64,000 nt of DNA. Source: Auanema rhodensis (lineage: Eukaryota > Nematoda > Chromadorea > Rhabditida > Rhabditidae). Each line of letters opens with the position of its first letter. Position 1 is the stretch's first letter. A model generated the notes under the pieces. The model was not told the DNA's origin and made no database searches. It saw only the letters and a program-made list of their open reading frames with translations. The stretch spans positions 8,990,001 to 9,054,000 of the forward strand of contig OZ059898.1 of assembly GCA_964057225.1 (NCBI GenBank), given 5' to 3'. Position numbers and translations under genes: made by a program. This document shows positions 1-11,600 of this stretch, piece after piece.

Positions 1-40
1 TATTTACATATGTATATTTAATTAAAAAGATTTATGTTTC

Positions 41-1145
41 AGTTTAATTACAAATCGTCACCGCGATGTAACTAAAAACCGTTTGGAGTTGTTAGGTCCA
101 CAACCACAACGAACACCTAATTTTTCTGCTCTTCGTGAGTTATATAATTCTTTTCTTGAATATTTTTTAATATTAAATTACAAATTTAATATTTATAACA
201 AAAATGTTTGAAAATTTTTTGTTAATTTCTTGTGTTTTGCAGGTGATATACGCGTTCATGCTGAAAATCAGTTTTGGTATATAGCGCCAGAAGCCAGTAA
301 TGTAAGTTTTCAGTTGTTTTAAATATAAATCAATCAATAAACTACAATATTATGAATATAAACTATTATAGATTTTCGTTGCTGAAGCTATATACATAGA
401 ACCAGAGTATCGACGATCTCAAATAGCTTCAACACTTGTAGCAGAACAATTCCAACGTCTCAGCTTATTGACTAAGGTATTATTATTTTTAAAAAAATAA
501 TAATTCAAAGAATTTTTATAAAATCACAAAACATCCGATTCGTTTTTTTTTCTTCATTCTTTTCATATCTTAAAACTATCACATGGAAATATCTTTGAAT
601 TGAAAAAAAAAGAAATAATAAAGAAAACATTTTTTATTATTTCTTTTTATCTTTTTCTTTTTATTTTCAAACTTTATATACGAAATATTCAAAAACATAA
701 ATGTTTGTTCAAAGAATTCTTGAACTTAATGAGATCCGAGTTAAAGATAATCAACACCCCCTCAATTCCCTATATCATAATGATCAAAAATTAATCTTGA
801 AAAATATTTGTTTTGTTTTATTTTTTTTTTAAAGAATAATAAAAAAAGTTCAAAGAAATTGATTTTATAACATGATAAATAATATTTATGATTTATAGGA
901 TAATTGCCCGATGGATGGTATGATTGCTATATCTACAAGCTATGCAAATATGTGTCAACTTGAAAAACTGGGTTTTAATAATATTTATAATGTAAATAAT
1001 TAAAATTATAATATAGTTTATATATATGATCAATTAATCCCATTTTTAGGTTCCATCCAAATTTTACCGTCGATCAGATGGAAGTTCTTGGACACCAGCT
1101 GATCCTATGATGCCATTTGCACAATTAATGTATTTAAAATGTTAA
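41..1145 (+). CDS. GNAT-type N-acetyltransferase, 3' part
   Basis: Four or more exons join in frame and end at TAA 1143-1145; the 5' end lies outside the window. The translated part runs LITNRHRDVTKNRLELLG, then IRVHAENQFWYIAPEASN, then FVAEAIYIEPEYRRSQIAS, then a C-terminal part with STSYANMCQLEKLGFNN. This order (beta strand, the 'I-x-P-E-Y-R-R' turn into a helix, then a late 'LEKLGF' helix-strand) is the C-terminal half of the GNAT fold, which transfers acetyl from acetyl-CoA to an amine. The acetyl-CoA pyrophosphate loop reads RRSQIA, where most GNATs have R-x-x-G-x-G/A, so the first glycine is replaced. Internal donors are near 133, 301, 477 and 992. A poly(A) signal AATAAA lies at 1186-1191. 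Substrate cannot be inferred; it could be an arylalkylamine or small-molecule acetyltransferase. No signal peptide can be assessed. Confidence 0.7.
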
Positions 1146-2500
1146 ATATAATATTATTTATTTATATTATTATTGTATTTGAATCAATAAAATGTTTAGG
1201 TAAACTTATCATGAAATTCATATGAAACAATTATTTGAAACTTCATTTCATTGAAAGCATGTTTAATTACTGTAAAGTTTACACTGAACTACATCAAATA
1301 GCAAAAAGCTATAAGATTCTATGATATTTCAATTTTAAAATCAGTTTCAAATACTCTTTGTCTGTCTAATTTTTTCGAATGAATAATGATAATGTATTGA
1401 AACTGAAGAGAGAAGAGACATAATAGTTCCAATTGGATAAGACAGACTAACATGCTGAAAATTTTTAGAAATAAGAATTCTGTGATCAATTAGATTTGAA
1501 TGCTTCCTTGACCAGAAACAGTAAAAAAAGCAAATTGAAAACAGTTGTTTTTGAAAAAAAATATTCTCAAAACTTAAAAGTTTTGAAAACTTTATCTCAC
1601 ATTGTAACCCATCTATCTCTTCAATTTAATATTGTAATCAATTAATGTTTTGAGGAGAAAATGTATCAACATCAAACCAAAGATATCAATTAATGAGTCA
1701 AAAATTCATATATAAGCCTGAAGATTCTTTCGATGGTTTGTATACATTCGACAACTATCAGCACAGACGGCTACAAAATTTTCATCACAATTCCTCTAGA
1801 AATATATCGAAATATATATTTTTCGAATATGTGCTGGTACTTTCATTTTTTTTTCTAATAAGCATTCAATCGGTTTTGTAAATTCGTTCTTATAATTAAA
1901 AAAAACAATTTTTGCGAATCAGATTCGTTTGAAATAGGTCAAGCTGTGCCTTTTGTAGTTAAAACTTATTTTTCTTTTTCTAAAAATAAAATACATGACA
2001 CACTTGTATTCTTGTATTCTAGTTATCGTTATACATACATAGCTTAAGTATTATTTCTTTCAATTTTTTTGTACTTTAATTGTATGATGTATAGAACAAG
2101 TTGCAACTTTCTTTTCAATATGTTAAAAACACCAAAACATAACTTCATGATCATATTACATAAGCAAATTCCATACAAAACATACTCTCAGTTCATTTTT
2201 TTTGGAAATAAAATTAATAAAAAGCTGGTTTTACTCTAAAGCTAAAGATCTTTTTGACTTTTTTATATAAATTTTTTTTCATATGCTTTTGTTTCACAAA
2301 TCTAAATAGTATATCGGAATATTTCTATATTATAGCAAATAATTATTCAGGATTAGCCGAAAATTACTATTCATCTTCTGTTTATGTTTTTGCGTCTTTT
2401 AAAGTTTTTTTTATGGCAAACTTTGTTCCAGTTTTTTCTTAGTTCTTCCTTTTTTAAATCTTAAATTTCATAACTCTGTTACTTTTCCAATTTTAGCATC
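1146..2500. other. Intergenic region before the chitin-binding gene
   Basis: AT-rich DNA between the GNAT stop and the cbd-1-like start. Apart from the GNAT poly(A) signal and the splice acceptor just before 2501, I see no gene. Short open frames at 1693-1881 and 2254-2442 have no family likeness and look like chance. Confidence 0.6.
2491..2496 (+). promoter_or_regulatory. Probable trans-splice acceptor of cbd-1-like gene
   Basis: CCAATTTTAG ends four bases before the ATG at 2501 and no in-frame upstream exon is visible. This placement is typical of spliced-leader addition sites in nematodes. Inference only; RNA reads carrying a leader would show it. Confidence 0.45.
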
Positions 2501-5500
2501 ATGCTCAAACTAGTCGCTTATATCACCTTAGCCTTATCGGCTAATTACGGTAAGATTATATAGAATTATTAAGAATAAAATTATAAATAATATTAAAAAA
2601 ATGTTTTTTTTTTCAGTCCTAGCTGAACATCTAAATTGCGAGGGTAAAGTGAACACATTCATTGTTAAAGGATGTAACAGTGAATATACTATGTGCTCAT
2701 CTGTAAGTTAATTATTATAATAAATTATATATTTTATAAAGAAATATACAATGTATTTTTCTTTTTACAGAATGGAGCTTTCAACTACAACTGTCCATCC
2801 GGCTTAAGATTTGACTGGCGTCGTCGTCGCTGTGATTATGCATCAGCTATTCCAGAATGCAAACTTGAGAGAAAATTCAGAAATCAAATTTTTGAATCTC
2901 CGTTAGTATTATTTAAAAATAACTTTATTCAGTTTTGTATAATTTTTAGAAGTGAAGTAACATGTGAAGGAAGAAAGTTGAATGTCAATTTCGAACATCC
3001 TAATGTTCCATGTGATAATACTTATTATACTTGTATTGAGGGTAACAATCTCATCAAGCAAAAGTATGATTTATCAATATTCTTTCTTTCTTTAATTATT
3101 ATTTTAGTTGTCCATGGGAGCAATATTATGATGCTAAGAATGATCGTTGTGATTATAAAGAAAACGTTAAAAGTTGCAAACGTCGTCGCATGAAGATTAG
3201 GTAAATATTTGTTTTTTCTTAACTATTTCTATCAAATAATTATCTAATTATAGTGGATATGCTGATCTTCCAGAATCAGAACTTCAACAAGTATTATAGT
3301 TTTAAACATTCAATCATTTTATATTATATTTTTAGGATACTGTTGTATCTGATGTCGGATCCCCTGCTCCTCCACCAACTTCTGAAAGCAATGCCGTTGA
3401 GATTCCAATCAGCAAGATCACCGGTGGTAAAAACATATAGATTATATGAATTAATAGTTGAATTTCTTGTTTAGCCCCAGATTGTGAAACCGCTGAGAAT
3501 GGAGTCTACAGAGACAATGCTGAAAAGTGTGCTGCTCATTTCTGGAAGTGTGCCAACAACAAGCTTTTCAAATACAGATGTCAAGAGGTAAATAATCATT
3601 TGATAACATTTTCAACAAACTATTTTTATAGAATCTCTTCTATGATGCTGAAGTTAACAAGTGTCTTCACAAGGAAGATATTCCTGATTGTGGTGGAGTT
3701 AGAAAGTAATAAAAGATATTTTGTGTGAAAATATATAAGAAATGTAATTTTAGGGTTACTGAAGCCCCACCAGCTTTTGATCAAGCTGTTGTTGACTTTG
3801 ACTGTACTGACAAGGTAACAATATATTTTTATTTATTTATAATTTTATTGTTTAGGAAGATAACTACTATGTAAAGGAAGAATGCCCAACTGAATTCTAT
3901 CACTGTAACGGAGGAGTAGCTACTATCACCAAGTGTGACAGTGGTCTTGTATATGATCAACGTATCAAGGCTTGCGATTACCCAGAAGCTTGCAAGTATG
4001 GGATTTCAAATTAATTAATTGAACATTTTTAATTATAATATTCATAGGAATGATAGACCAGTCAGTGATCCACCAAGCCTTTACAATCATGGATCAATCA
4101 AGGATCAACCAAAGAAGGCTGAATTCAAGATTAAATTTGACTGTTCCTCCAAGAAAGATGGAATGTATGAGTTGAAGAAATGCACAAAGAACTTCATTCA
4201 AGTATTTAATTTGATTTATATTTGCATAATATCAAATAAAAATATTATAGTGCTCAGCTGGAAAGCCATATCGTGAGAGTTGTGTTGAAGGATTAGTCTT
4301 TAACAGTAACACTGGAAACTGTGACTATCTTGAGAACTGTCTTTCGTGAGTAATCTTCATTTTCTTTTTTTTTTTGTTTCATATCTCATTTTCTGAATTA
4401 CATCCATTTTAGCCCACCAGCTACTACTATTGCCCCAGCTGCTGATGAGCCAGAACAAACAATTCTTCCTTATTCCGTACCAGTACCAAAGAAGGTTAAG
4501 CCAGTTGCTACTACCACCACCACAACTGCTCCAACTACTCAAAAGCCAGCTCGTGCTCCATACACCATGCCTAAGAAGACTGCTCCAGCTGCTCAAGAGT
4601 ACAATATAATTTTATAATTATTTAACATATTTTTGAATTTGAAGACCTGAGAAGCCAGCTTTAATTGGAATCTCTTGCACCAATCTTGCTAATGGACCAA
4701 CTGCTCTTGATATCTGCTCCGCTGACTACGTTGAATGCTGGGATGGAGTAGGAACTGCCCAAAAGTATAGGATATCATCATATTCTTATTAATATTTGCA
4801 AATATTATAGGTGCAGTGGAGGTCTCATCTTCAACACCTACTTAGGACAATGCGATTTCAAGGATAATGTATGATAGATTGTATATCTGTTTAACTTTTT
4901 TCTTTTATAGGTCCCAGGGTGCAACCCAGATAAGAAGTTCTCTGCTCCAGTTAAGACTTCTGCTGCTCCAACTACTGCTGCCCCAGTTAGAATCCCAGCT
5001 AAGAAAGGTAAATATACCAAAGATTTATTATTGTAACATTTTTATTCCAATTAAGATAACTTCTGCAAAAATAAGCCAGATGGATTCCACGGTATTAACT
5101 GCAACTCTTTCTTCTACCAATGCTTGAATGGATCAGCCAACAAAGTATTATTTCATGCTAAAAACACGACAAACAATGATTTCTGTTAAGCTTCTCTGTC
5201 CATCTGGTCTTTTCTACAATGTTGAAAACCAGATCTGTGATTACAAGGAAAAGATTGTTGCTTGTGGAGCTAAGCCCGAACCAACTACTGAAAAGACCCC
5301 TGTTGATGAAGCTGCTGATATTGTTCTTCCACCTTATGGGTTATACAGAGATAAACTATAATTTTTAAACAGGTTCTTTATAGTGTTCCAGCTGCCAGCA
5401 ACCCAGAGCCAATTACTACTTCCGCTCCAGCTCCAGCTGTTGTTCCATCTCGCAGACCTGTAAAATCACAGTAATTTAATCCAATTGATAATATATTTTT

Positions 5501-8500
5501 ACAGATTTTCGATTGTACTGCCAAAAAAGATGGACTTTATGCTTTACCAACATGTACTGATGTCTTCGTCCAATGCCATGATGGTAATGAAGTTAAAAAT
5601 TAATCTTGTAATGATATTTGTAAAGGAAAAACATACGAAAGAGAATGCCAACAAGGACTCTTCTACAATGATGTTAACGGTATGTGCGACTACAAAGAGC
5701 ATGTCCCAGCTTGTGGAGGAAGGTACGTGAAAATTACATTGAAGAGAATCTAACAGTTAATTAAAGACTTCCAAACCAAGGACCTGTTGCTCCAGCCACC
5801 ACCGCTGCCCCAGTTGCTCAAGCCGAGCCTGCTGCTCCAGCCTATTCCGCTCCAGTTGTTGCTGCTCCAGCTCAGACCGCCTATGCTGCTCCAGTTGCTC
5901 CAGTATCCCCAACTGTCCCATCTACCGTTGCTCCTGCCGTTCATCCAGGTTTGTTGATGAGTTATGGTTCATATGTCAAAACACATTCAGCGATTTATAC
6001 AGAAGGAACTGATTTCATTCAGTAGAAGTATAACTTATTAACTATTTTGAAATAACTAAATATATTTTATCTTATAACCGAACAATAATTTTCTTAGTAA
6101 TTCGCCGACGTCGTGCTTGGGTTTCTTCTCAGAAAGCACGAGCAGTTGCTCCGTATTTTGCTACAACTCTCGTCGTTTTACCGTATCTGACGTCTTGTGC
6201 TACATTAAGCATGATGTTGTTCATGCAGTCCTTCTGCCGTCTTGATAATATGCCCTTGTGCAAGTTATCGTAAACTAATTATAAAATTGCTCTAGACGTA
6301 GACTTCAATAGACGCTTAAAAAACTTGATAGATAGTGATAGCTTCAGCTTTAATGCTTTCACATATTTCCAACCTAAGCACGCTTCGAGCAATTAGCAAA
6401 AATAGCTTATTTATTAGAAAATACACTTTTATAATATATTCTTGCATAGTAATAGATGAAATATATGAATAAGCATAATATATCTATTTAACTATTTTTT
6501 TCAGCTTTGAGTTGCACTGGAAAGGCTGATGGATACTACTCTGCCGGATGCTCCATGGAATACTTCTCCTGTACTGAAGGCACCTTACAAAAGGTTTGAA
6601 TAATTAATAAATATATTTTATAATCTGATTTGATGATTACAGCTTGGATGCCCACCATCCCTTCGTTTCTCTCAAGAATCAGGTCGTTGCGAATATGCTG
6701 AGTTCGTATCTGAGTGTGGAGGTTCTGCCCCCACTACTGCTGCTCCAGCCCCTGTTCCAGTTATCACAACTGTTGCTCCAGTTCCAGTCGAAATTGGATC
6801 CGCCCAACCACAAGGACCATATCAACCAATGAGCAAACCAGCCCCAGTACCGTATGTTTAAGCTCTTTTTTGTCTTCTTCAAAGTATTTTTACAGAACTG
6901 CTGATAGCTGCATCGGACAAGCTGATGGATTCTACTCTCAAGGATGCTCCCAAAACTATTTCTCCTGCTTGAATGGAGTTACCATCAAGCTTGAATGCCA
7001 GGAAAACCTCCGCTTTTCTCAAGCTTTGTCCAGATGCGAGTTCCCCACATTCGTTGAAGAGTGTGGAGGAAAGAGCACAGTCGTTGCCCAAGCTCCAGTT
7101 TCTCAGATCAAGCCCAAATCAGCTAAACAGATTAAGTAAGTTTCTTTTTTTTATTGATGATATATGTATATGTTTTTAGATTATTCAGCTGTACTGGAAA
7201 GGAAGACGGATTCTACTCTAATGGATGCGCTTCAGTTTATGCCTCATGCCACGCAGGAAGAACCAGCATTGTAAGAAATCAGAAAATATGAAGTTATAGT
7301 ACAAATATATTTAGCTTAAATGCCCAGAGCAACTTAAATTCGCTCAAGATCAAAGCCGTTGTGATGTTGCCGAACGTGTACCAGAATGTGGAGGATCCGC
7401 CCCAGTCGTAACTCCAGCCCCCGCTCAAAGTGCTCCAGTTCAATCCAAGTATTCTATCATATAATATAAAGAAAATGAAACTTACTAATTGAAGGCACAG
7501 CTGTTCTGGAAAAGCTGACGGTTACTACTCCGTAGGATGTTCCGATGAATACATCAATTGCCGTTCTGGAGTAGCCAGCACCGTTAGAATAATTACCAAA
7601 AATGAGCAAATGCATATGAATAATTTCAGATGATGTGCCCAGCTCACCTCAGATTCTCTAAAGAAGCTAACTTCTGTGACTATCCAAATGCCGTTCCAGA
7701 ATGTGGAGGAATGAAGACTAAACCAGTCCCTCTTATTCTCCCAGCTCCAGTTCCAGCTGTTCCGTAATTCGTTTATTGTAAGATACGTTCTATGAATTGT
7801 ACATCATTTCAGTCATTTCGACTGCAGCAACAAGGCTGATGGATATTACGCTATTGCTCCATGTACTTCCCAATATGCTGCTTGCATGGGAGGAAGAACT
7901 ACCGTAAGAACTTAAATTTATTATAATTACTGAGTTTTTATTGTAAATTATAGATCGGACGTTGCCCATCTACTCTCAAGTACAACTCCTTGAACGGAAA
8001 ATGCGAATTCGAGAGCATGGTTCTTGCTTGTGCTAAGCCTGTTATTGCATCTGTATATAAAACAAAAGTTTCAAAAATCAAAAAAGATCTTTCAGGCTCC
8101 ATCTGCTCCAGTTGTTGCTCCAGCTCCACAAACTCAAGAATTCTCCTGCATTGGGTTTGCAAACTATTTCAACAACTAACGATATGCTATTCAGACGCCA
8201 ACAAGGTATCTACCCACTTGGAGACTGCTCTGACGAGTATATGGTATGCTCAGCTTATGCTACAACCAAGAATAAGTGCTCATCTGGACTTGTTATGAAC
8301 CCAGTTACTGGATACTGCGATATGCCGTAAGTTTCTAAATATTTTTCAGTAAATTAAACTATATATTATATCAGACAACGTGTCAACACCTGCAATCAAC
8401 AAGCTGCTGCTCCAGTAGCCCCAACTCATGGATTCAGCTGTTTCGGGCGTCTTGATGGACACTATGCTGCTTCAACCTGCAGTGCCATGTACTTCAGATG

Positions 8501-8600
8501 TGTCGAAAACAACTCCTACCAATATACTTGTGGAACCGGTCTTGTCTTTGATCAAGCTCAAGGTGTATGTAATTATCCAGCCAATGTTCAAGGATGTTAG
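2501..8600 (+). CDS. cbd-1: Eggshell chitin-binding protein, 15 peritrophin-A domains
   Basis: About 35 short exons encode a secreted protein of roughly 1,200 residues. It opens with a signal peptide (MLKLVAYITLALSANY) and then carries 15 type-2 chitin-binding (peritrophin-A, CBM14) domains with the six-cysteine pattern C..G.Y..C...Y..C..G......C..GL.F....C.Y....C. First cysteines lie near 2638, 2961, 3484, 3801, 4141, 4678, 5058, 5511, 6513, 6905, 7189, 7504, 7826, 8146 and 8441. Domains 9-15 have a regular 'SCxGKADGYY' start. Linkers near 4415-4598, 5780-5950 and 6720-6850 are Thr/Pro/Ala-rich and mucin-like. Number and layout fit C. elegans CBD-1, a large multi-domain protein of the vitelline layer and chitinous eggshell. 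It should act outside the oocyte by binding chitin. The stop is TAG 8598-8600, with AATAAA at 8617-8622. The intron at 5951-6504 is ten times longer than the rest. Orthology to cbd-1 is inferred from architecture; other peritrophin genes remain possible. Confidence 0.88.
6098..6273 (+). other. Possible alternative terminal exon inside cbd-1 intron
   Basis: Within the long intron, an acceptor TTTTCTTAG (to 6097) is followed by 58 codons. These are in frame with the upstream exon (phase: one base carried over) and end at TAA 6271-6273. The segment is GC-richer than the surrounding intron and begins IRRRRAWVSS. If used, the protein would stop after the eighth chitin-binding domain. It could equally be a chance open stretch or an old insertion. 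I do not see a good poly(A) signal just after it. Confidence 0.25.
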
Positions 8601-8647
8601 TGTAATTAAATATTTTAATAAAGAAAATATATTCACACATATCAATT

Positions 8648-8653
8648 TTTATT
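8648..8653 (-). terminator. Poly(A) signal of WDR35/IFT121
   Basis: AATAAA on the minus strand, about 30 bases after the IFT121 stop. The cbd-1-like signal on the plus strand is at 8617-8622, so the two 3' UTRs meet or overlap in the 81 bp between the stop codons. Confidence 0.5.
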
Positions 8654-8681
8654 ATATTTACATATATTACAAATAATAATA

Positions 8682-11600
8682 TTATACTATCATAGCATGA
8701 CATAATGAACAAAATCCAGTATCATTCATACTTTTCTCATGTGATTTTTGATGACATACATTACAAAGTATAAAAGAATATTCTAATAATGGACGACCAG
8801 TAGCTACACATATTGGAAACTGAAAAAAACACAAAATGATTTACATTTAAGATTGTGAGATATTCAGATTTACCTTTGTATCACAATGAGGACAATATTG
8901 AGCATAATCTGAAACAAGTTGGTCACAATTTGGACAATTTTCTTGTTGAGTGCGTGAATCAACGGGAGGATTTCTAAAAACATAAGAATATATACAAAAG
9001 AAAAAAAGAAGAAAACACATACTGGCTGAAAATCTTCAGTGCTAATTGTTGGAAATCTTCTTTATGTTCATTTGAATCTAAACTCTCTAAACGAATGAAT
9101 GCTCGACTTGCAACAGAAAATTGTCGATTCGTACAACTTGACAAAGCTGAATAACAATAGAAAAAGTTGAAGTTGTTAAATAACTATACCTAGCAAAGAA
9201 TAAACTTCAACTGGATCAAGTATATCATCATATTCAGTTAAATGCATGGATGTCTTTACTGCTCCATCAATATTTCCTAAAATTCTTTATTAAATAATAT
9301 TTTACTAAATAATAATAAAACCTTCATATAATTGTCTTTGAGCCAACATAAAAAAATGATAAGCTAAAGCTCCTCTCCATGCGCGATCAATCATTCGACT
9401 ATCTTCCAGAGATAATGAAGAATCTTCTCTCAATAATCCGGAAAGCATAGCATTTGCCTTAAGTTTTTTCATATAGTTAAAGATATTTTAAGATATAATA
9501 TACATCTGTTCCATCTTTTCCTTTTTGTTCAGATAATACTGTTCTTTGATGATTATGATATTCTTCTATAAGTAAAGCTCCCATTACATATAATTTTTTT
9601 AGTCTTAAACTATCAGCTACTTTCTTTCGTTCATCATCAGCTATCTAAAATATAGATATTCTATTATAATCATATTATTATATGATAATACTTCAAATAC
9701 AATCCGAGCCGCATCTAAAAATCGGCCAGCTCTTCGATAAAGTTGAACTGCAGCCAATGTTCTTTCATTGCTTCCGGATAGCTCCGCAGCATATTTTCCA
9801 AGAAGAGAATCAACATCACGTAGCTTATGTGTTCTAGATAATTGAACTGCCTTAAATAGATAATTTGAAAAACATTAAAAATGAATTAAACAGTAATACC
9901 ATATCCCATTGATTTAGTTGGATGCAAACGTCTAATGCCTTGGGAATCTTATCATTTCTTATGTAATAATTGACTGATTGTTCACAAAGTCCAGCAGCTC
10001 CGAATACGAACCCAAGTTCTTCAAGCAACTGGTGCCCATCAGGTAAGTTTGTTCCAAGGATATCAAATCCAACATAATCATCCATCTTTAAGTAACAATG
10101 GAAAAGTTTGTCCAAGTTCCGAGCCTGCTCATAATGCTTTCCAGCCATATCCCTTAGAAAAGTATTAGTCAACATTAGTCAATGAACAAGAAATACCATT
10201 TTTGGCGATCAGCGTAATAATCTCCTATTCGATTCCATGCTTCATGACGCAAAACATCTTCATTAACTCCACCCACTCCTCCTTGATTCAACAGACTCAT
10301 GACTTTCAGCCAATTATTGTTTTTTCGATACATTTCAATAGCCAAATCTCTGGAAAAAAGACTTGTTAGACGATTTTTAATGTCTACATCTTTGCATACC
10401 TTCGATCATTCTCAATATATGTTCTTTCGGCTGTTTCCAGCTGTCCAAGATGAGCTTCTATTTCAGCTTTTTTAATTCCATTCTGTTGAATGTTTGCTAA
10501 TCTTTTACAAAACTGTAAACCACCATAATCACCAAGTTTAACCTGCAAATTTGTTTTTCGTTCACTTTATATAAATACATATATAATTAAATATTAAATA
10601 TATACATATGCATGTTCAGCTGTTGATATATCCATCCGATAAAGTGCTACTTCTGCTAACAATTGCCTAAATCCAAGTTTGTTTTGTTTTCTGTTGTATT
10701 AAGCTCCTACCATAGTCTTGGATGAGGATTACGTTCTATAAATTCAGAAGCTTCTTCTATTTTCATTCGTTCTAATAAACCTTTAGCATCACGTAAACTC
10801 TATTATAATTAAATATATTATTATTATTAAATAATTAATAATTAATACCTTTACTTCAATATCAATGACATATTTTGTATCTGGTTTTGATGGATCAAGA
10901 AGAAAATAATCAACTAAAACAGCTCTAACTGTTAAATCTTTAAAAGAACAAATATATCTAAAGAAAGTATTTGTTTTTAATTTTCTTCAATTCCTTTTTT
11001 ACCCAGAACTATATACTGGTTCTTCTGTTTTATCACCTTTCATTATAACAAGTTTAGTTTTTTCTGAATAAGCTATTGTATCATCATTTTCCTAAAAGAA
11101 ATATTAAAAATACAATTTTAGATTAAAATATCTTACTGCATCCCACAAAAAACACCAAATATCAGCTTTATCCATATTTAAAACTTTATTTACTGATGTT
11201 TCATCCAAATCAAAGAACTGTAATGTGTGACATTGATCTGAAATATTATGGTTTCATATGAATTCGAATATGTTTTTCTTGCCTAATGTTGCTATTCGCT
11301 TATATGAAGCATTAAGTTGCATTTGGATAATATTTTGAGGAATCGAGAATCGTTGAATAACCGATCCATCATTTAAATTTATTTTGAATAAAGCTCCTGA
11401 TTCACAAGCCTTAAAACTTGAATATTTAAATATAAATATTATTATTATACCACTAAAAAGAATGTATCTCCAATACACAAAGAAGTAATTCTATCATTTC
11501 CACGCTGGAACTGAACGTAACATATTAGCTTAATCGAAATCATTTCAAACCTTTCGACGCATTCCAAGTTCATTACCTATGGCAAAACTATCAAGAGCAT

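Noticed and set aside
4357-6882. Trp/Ser/Gly-rich minus-strand frames
   Set aside because: They are the antisense of the Ala/Pro/Thr-rich linkers of the chitin-binding protein.
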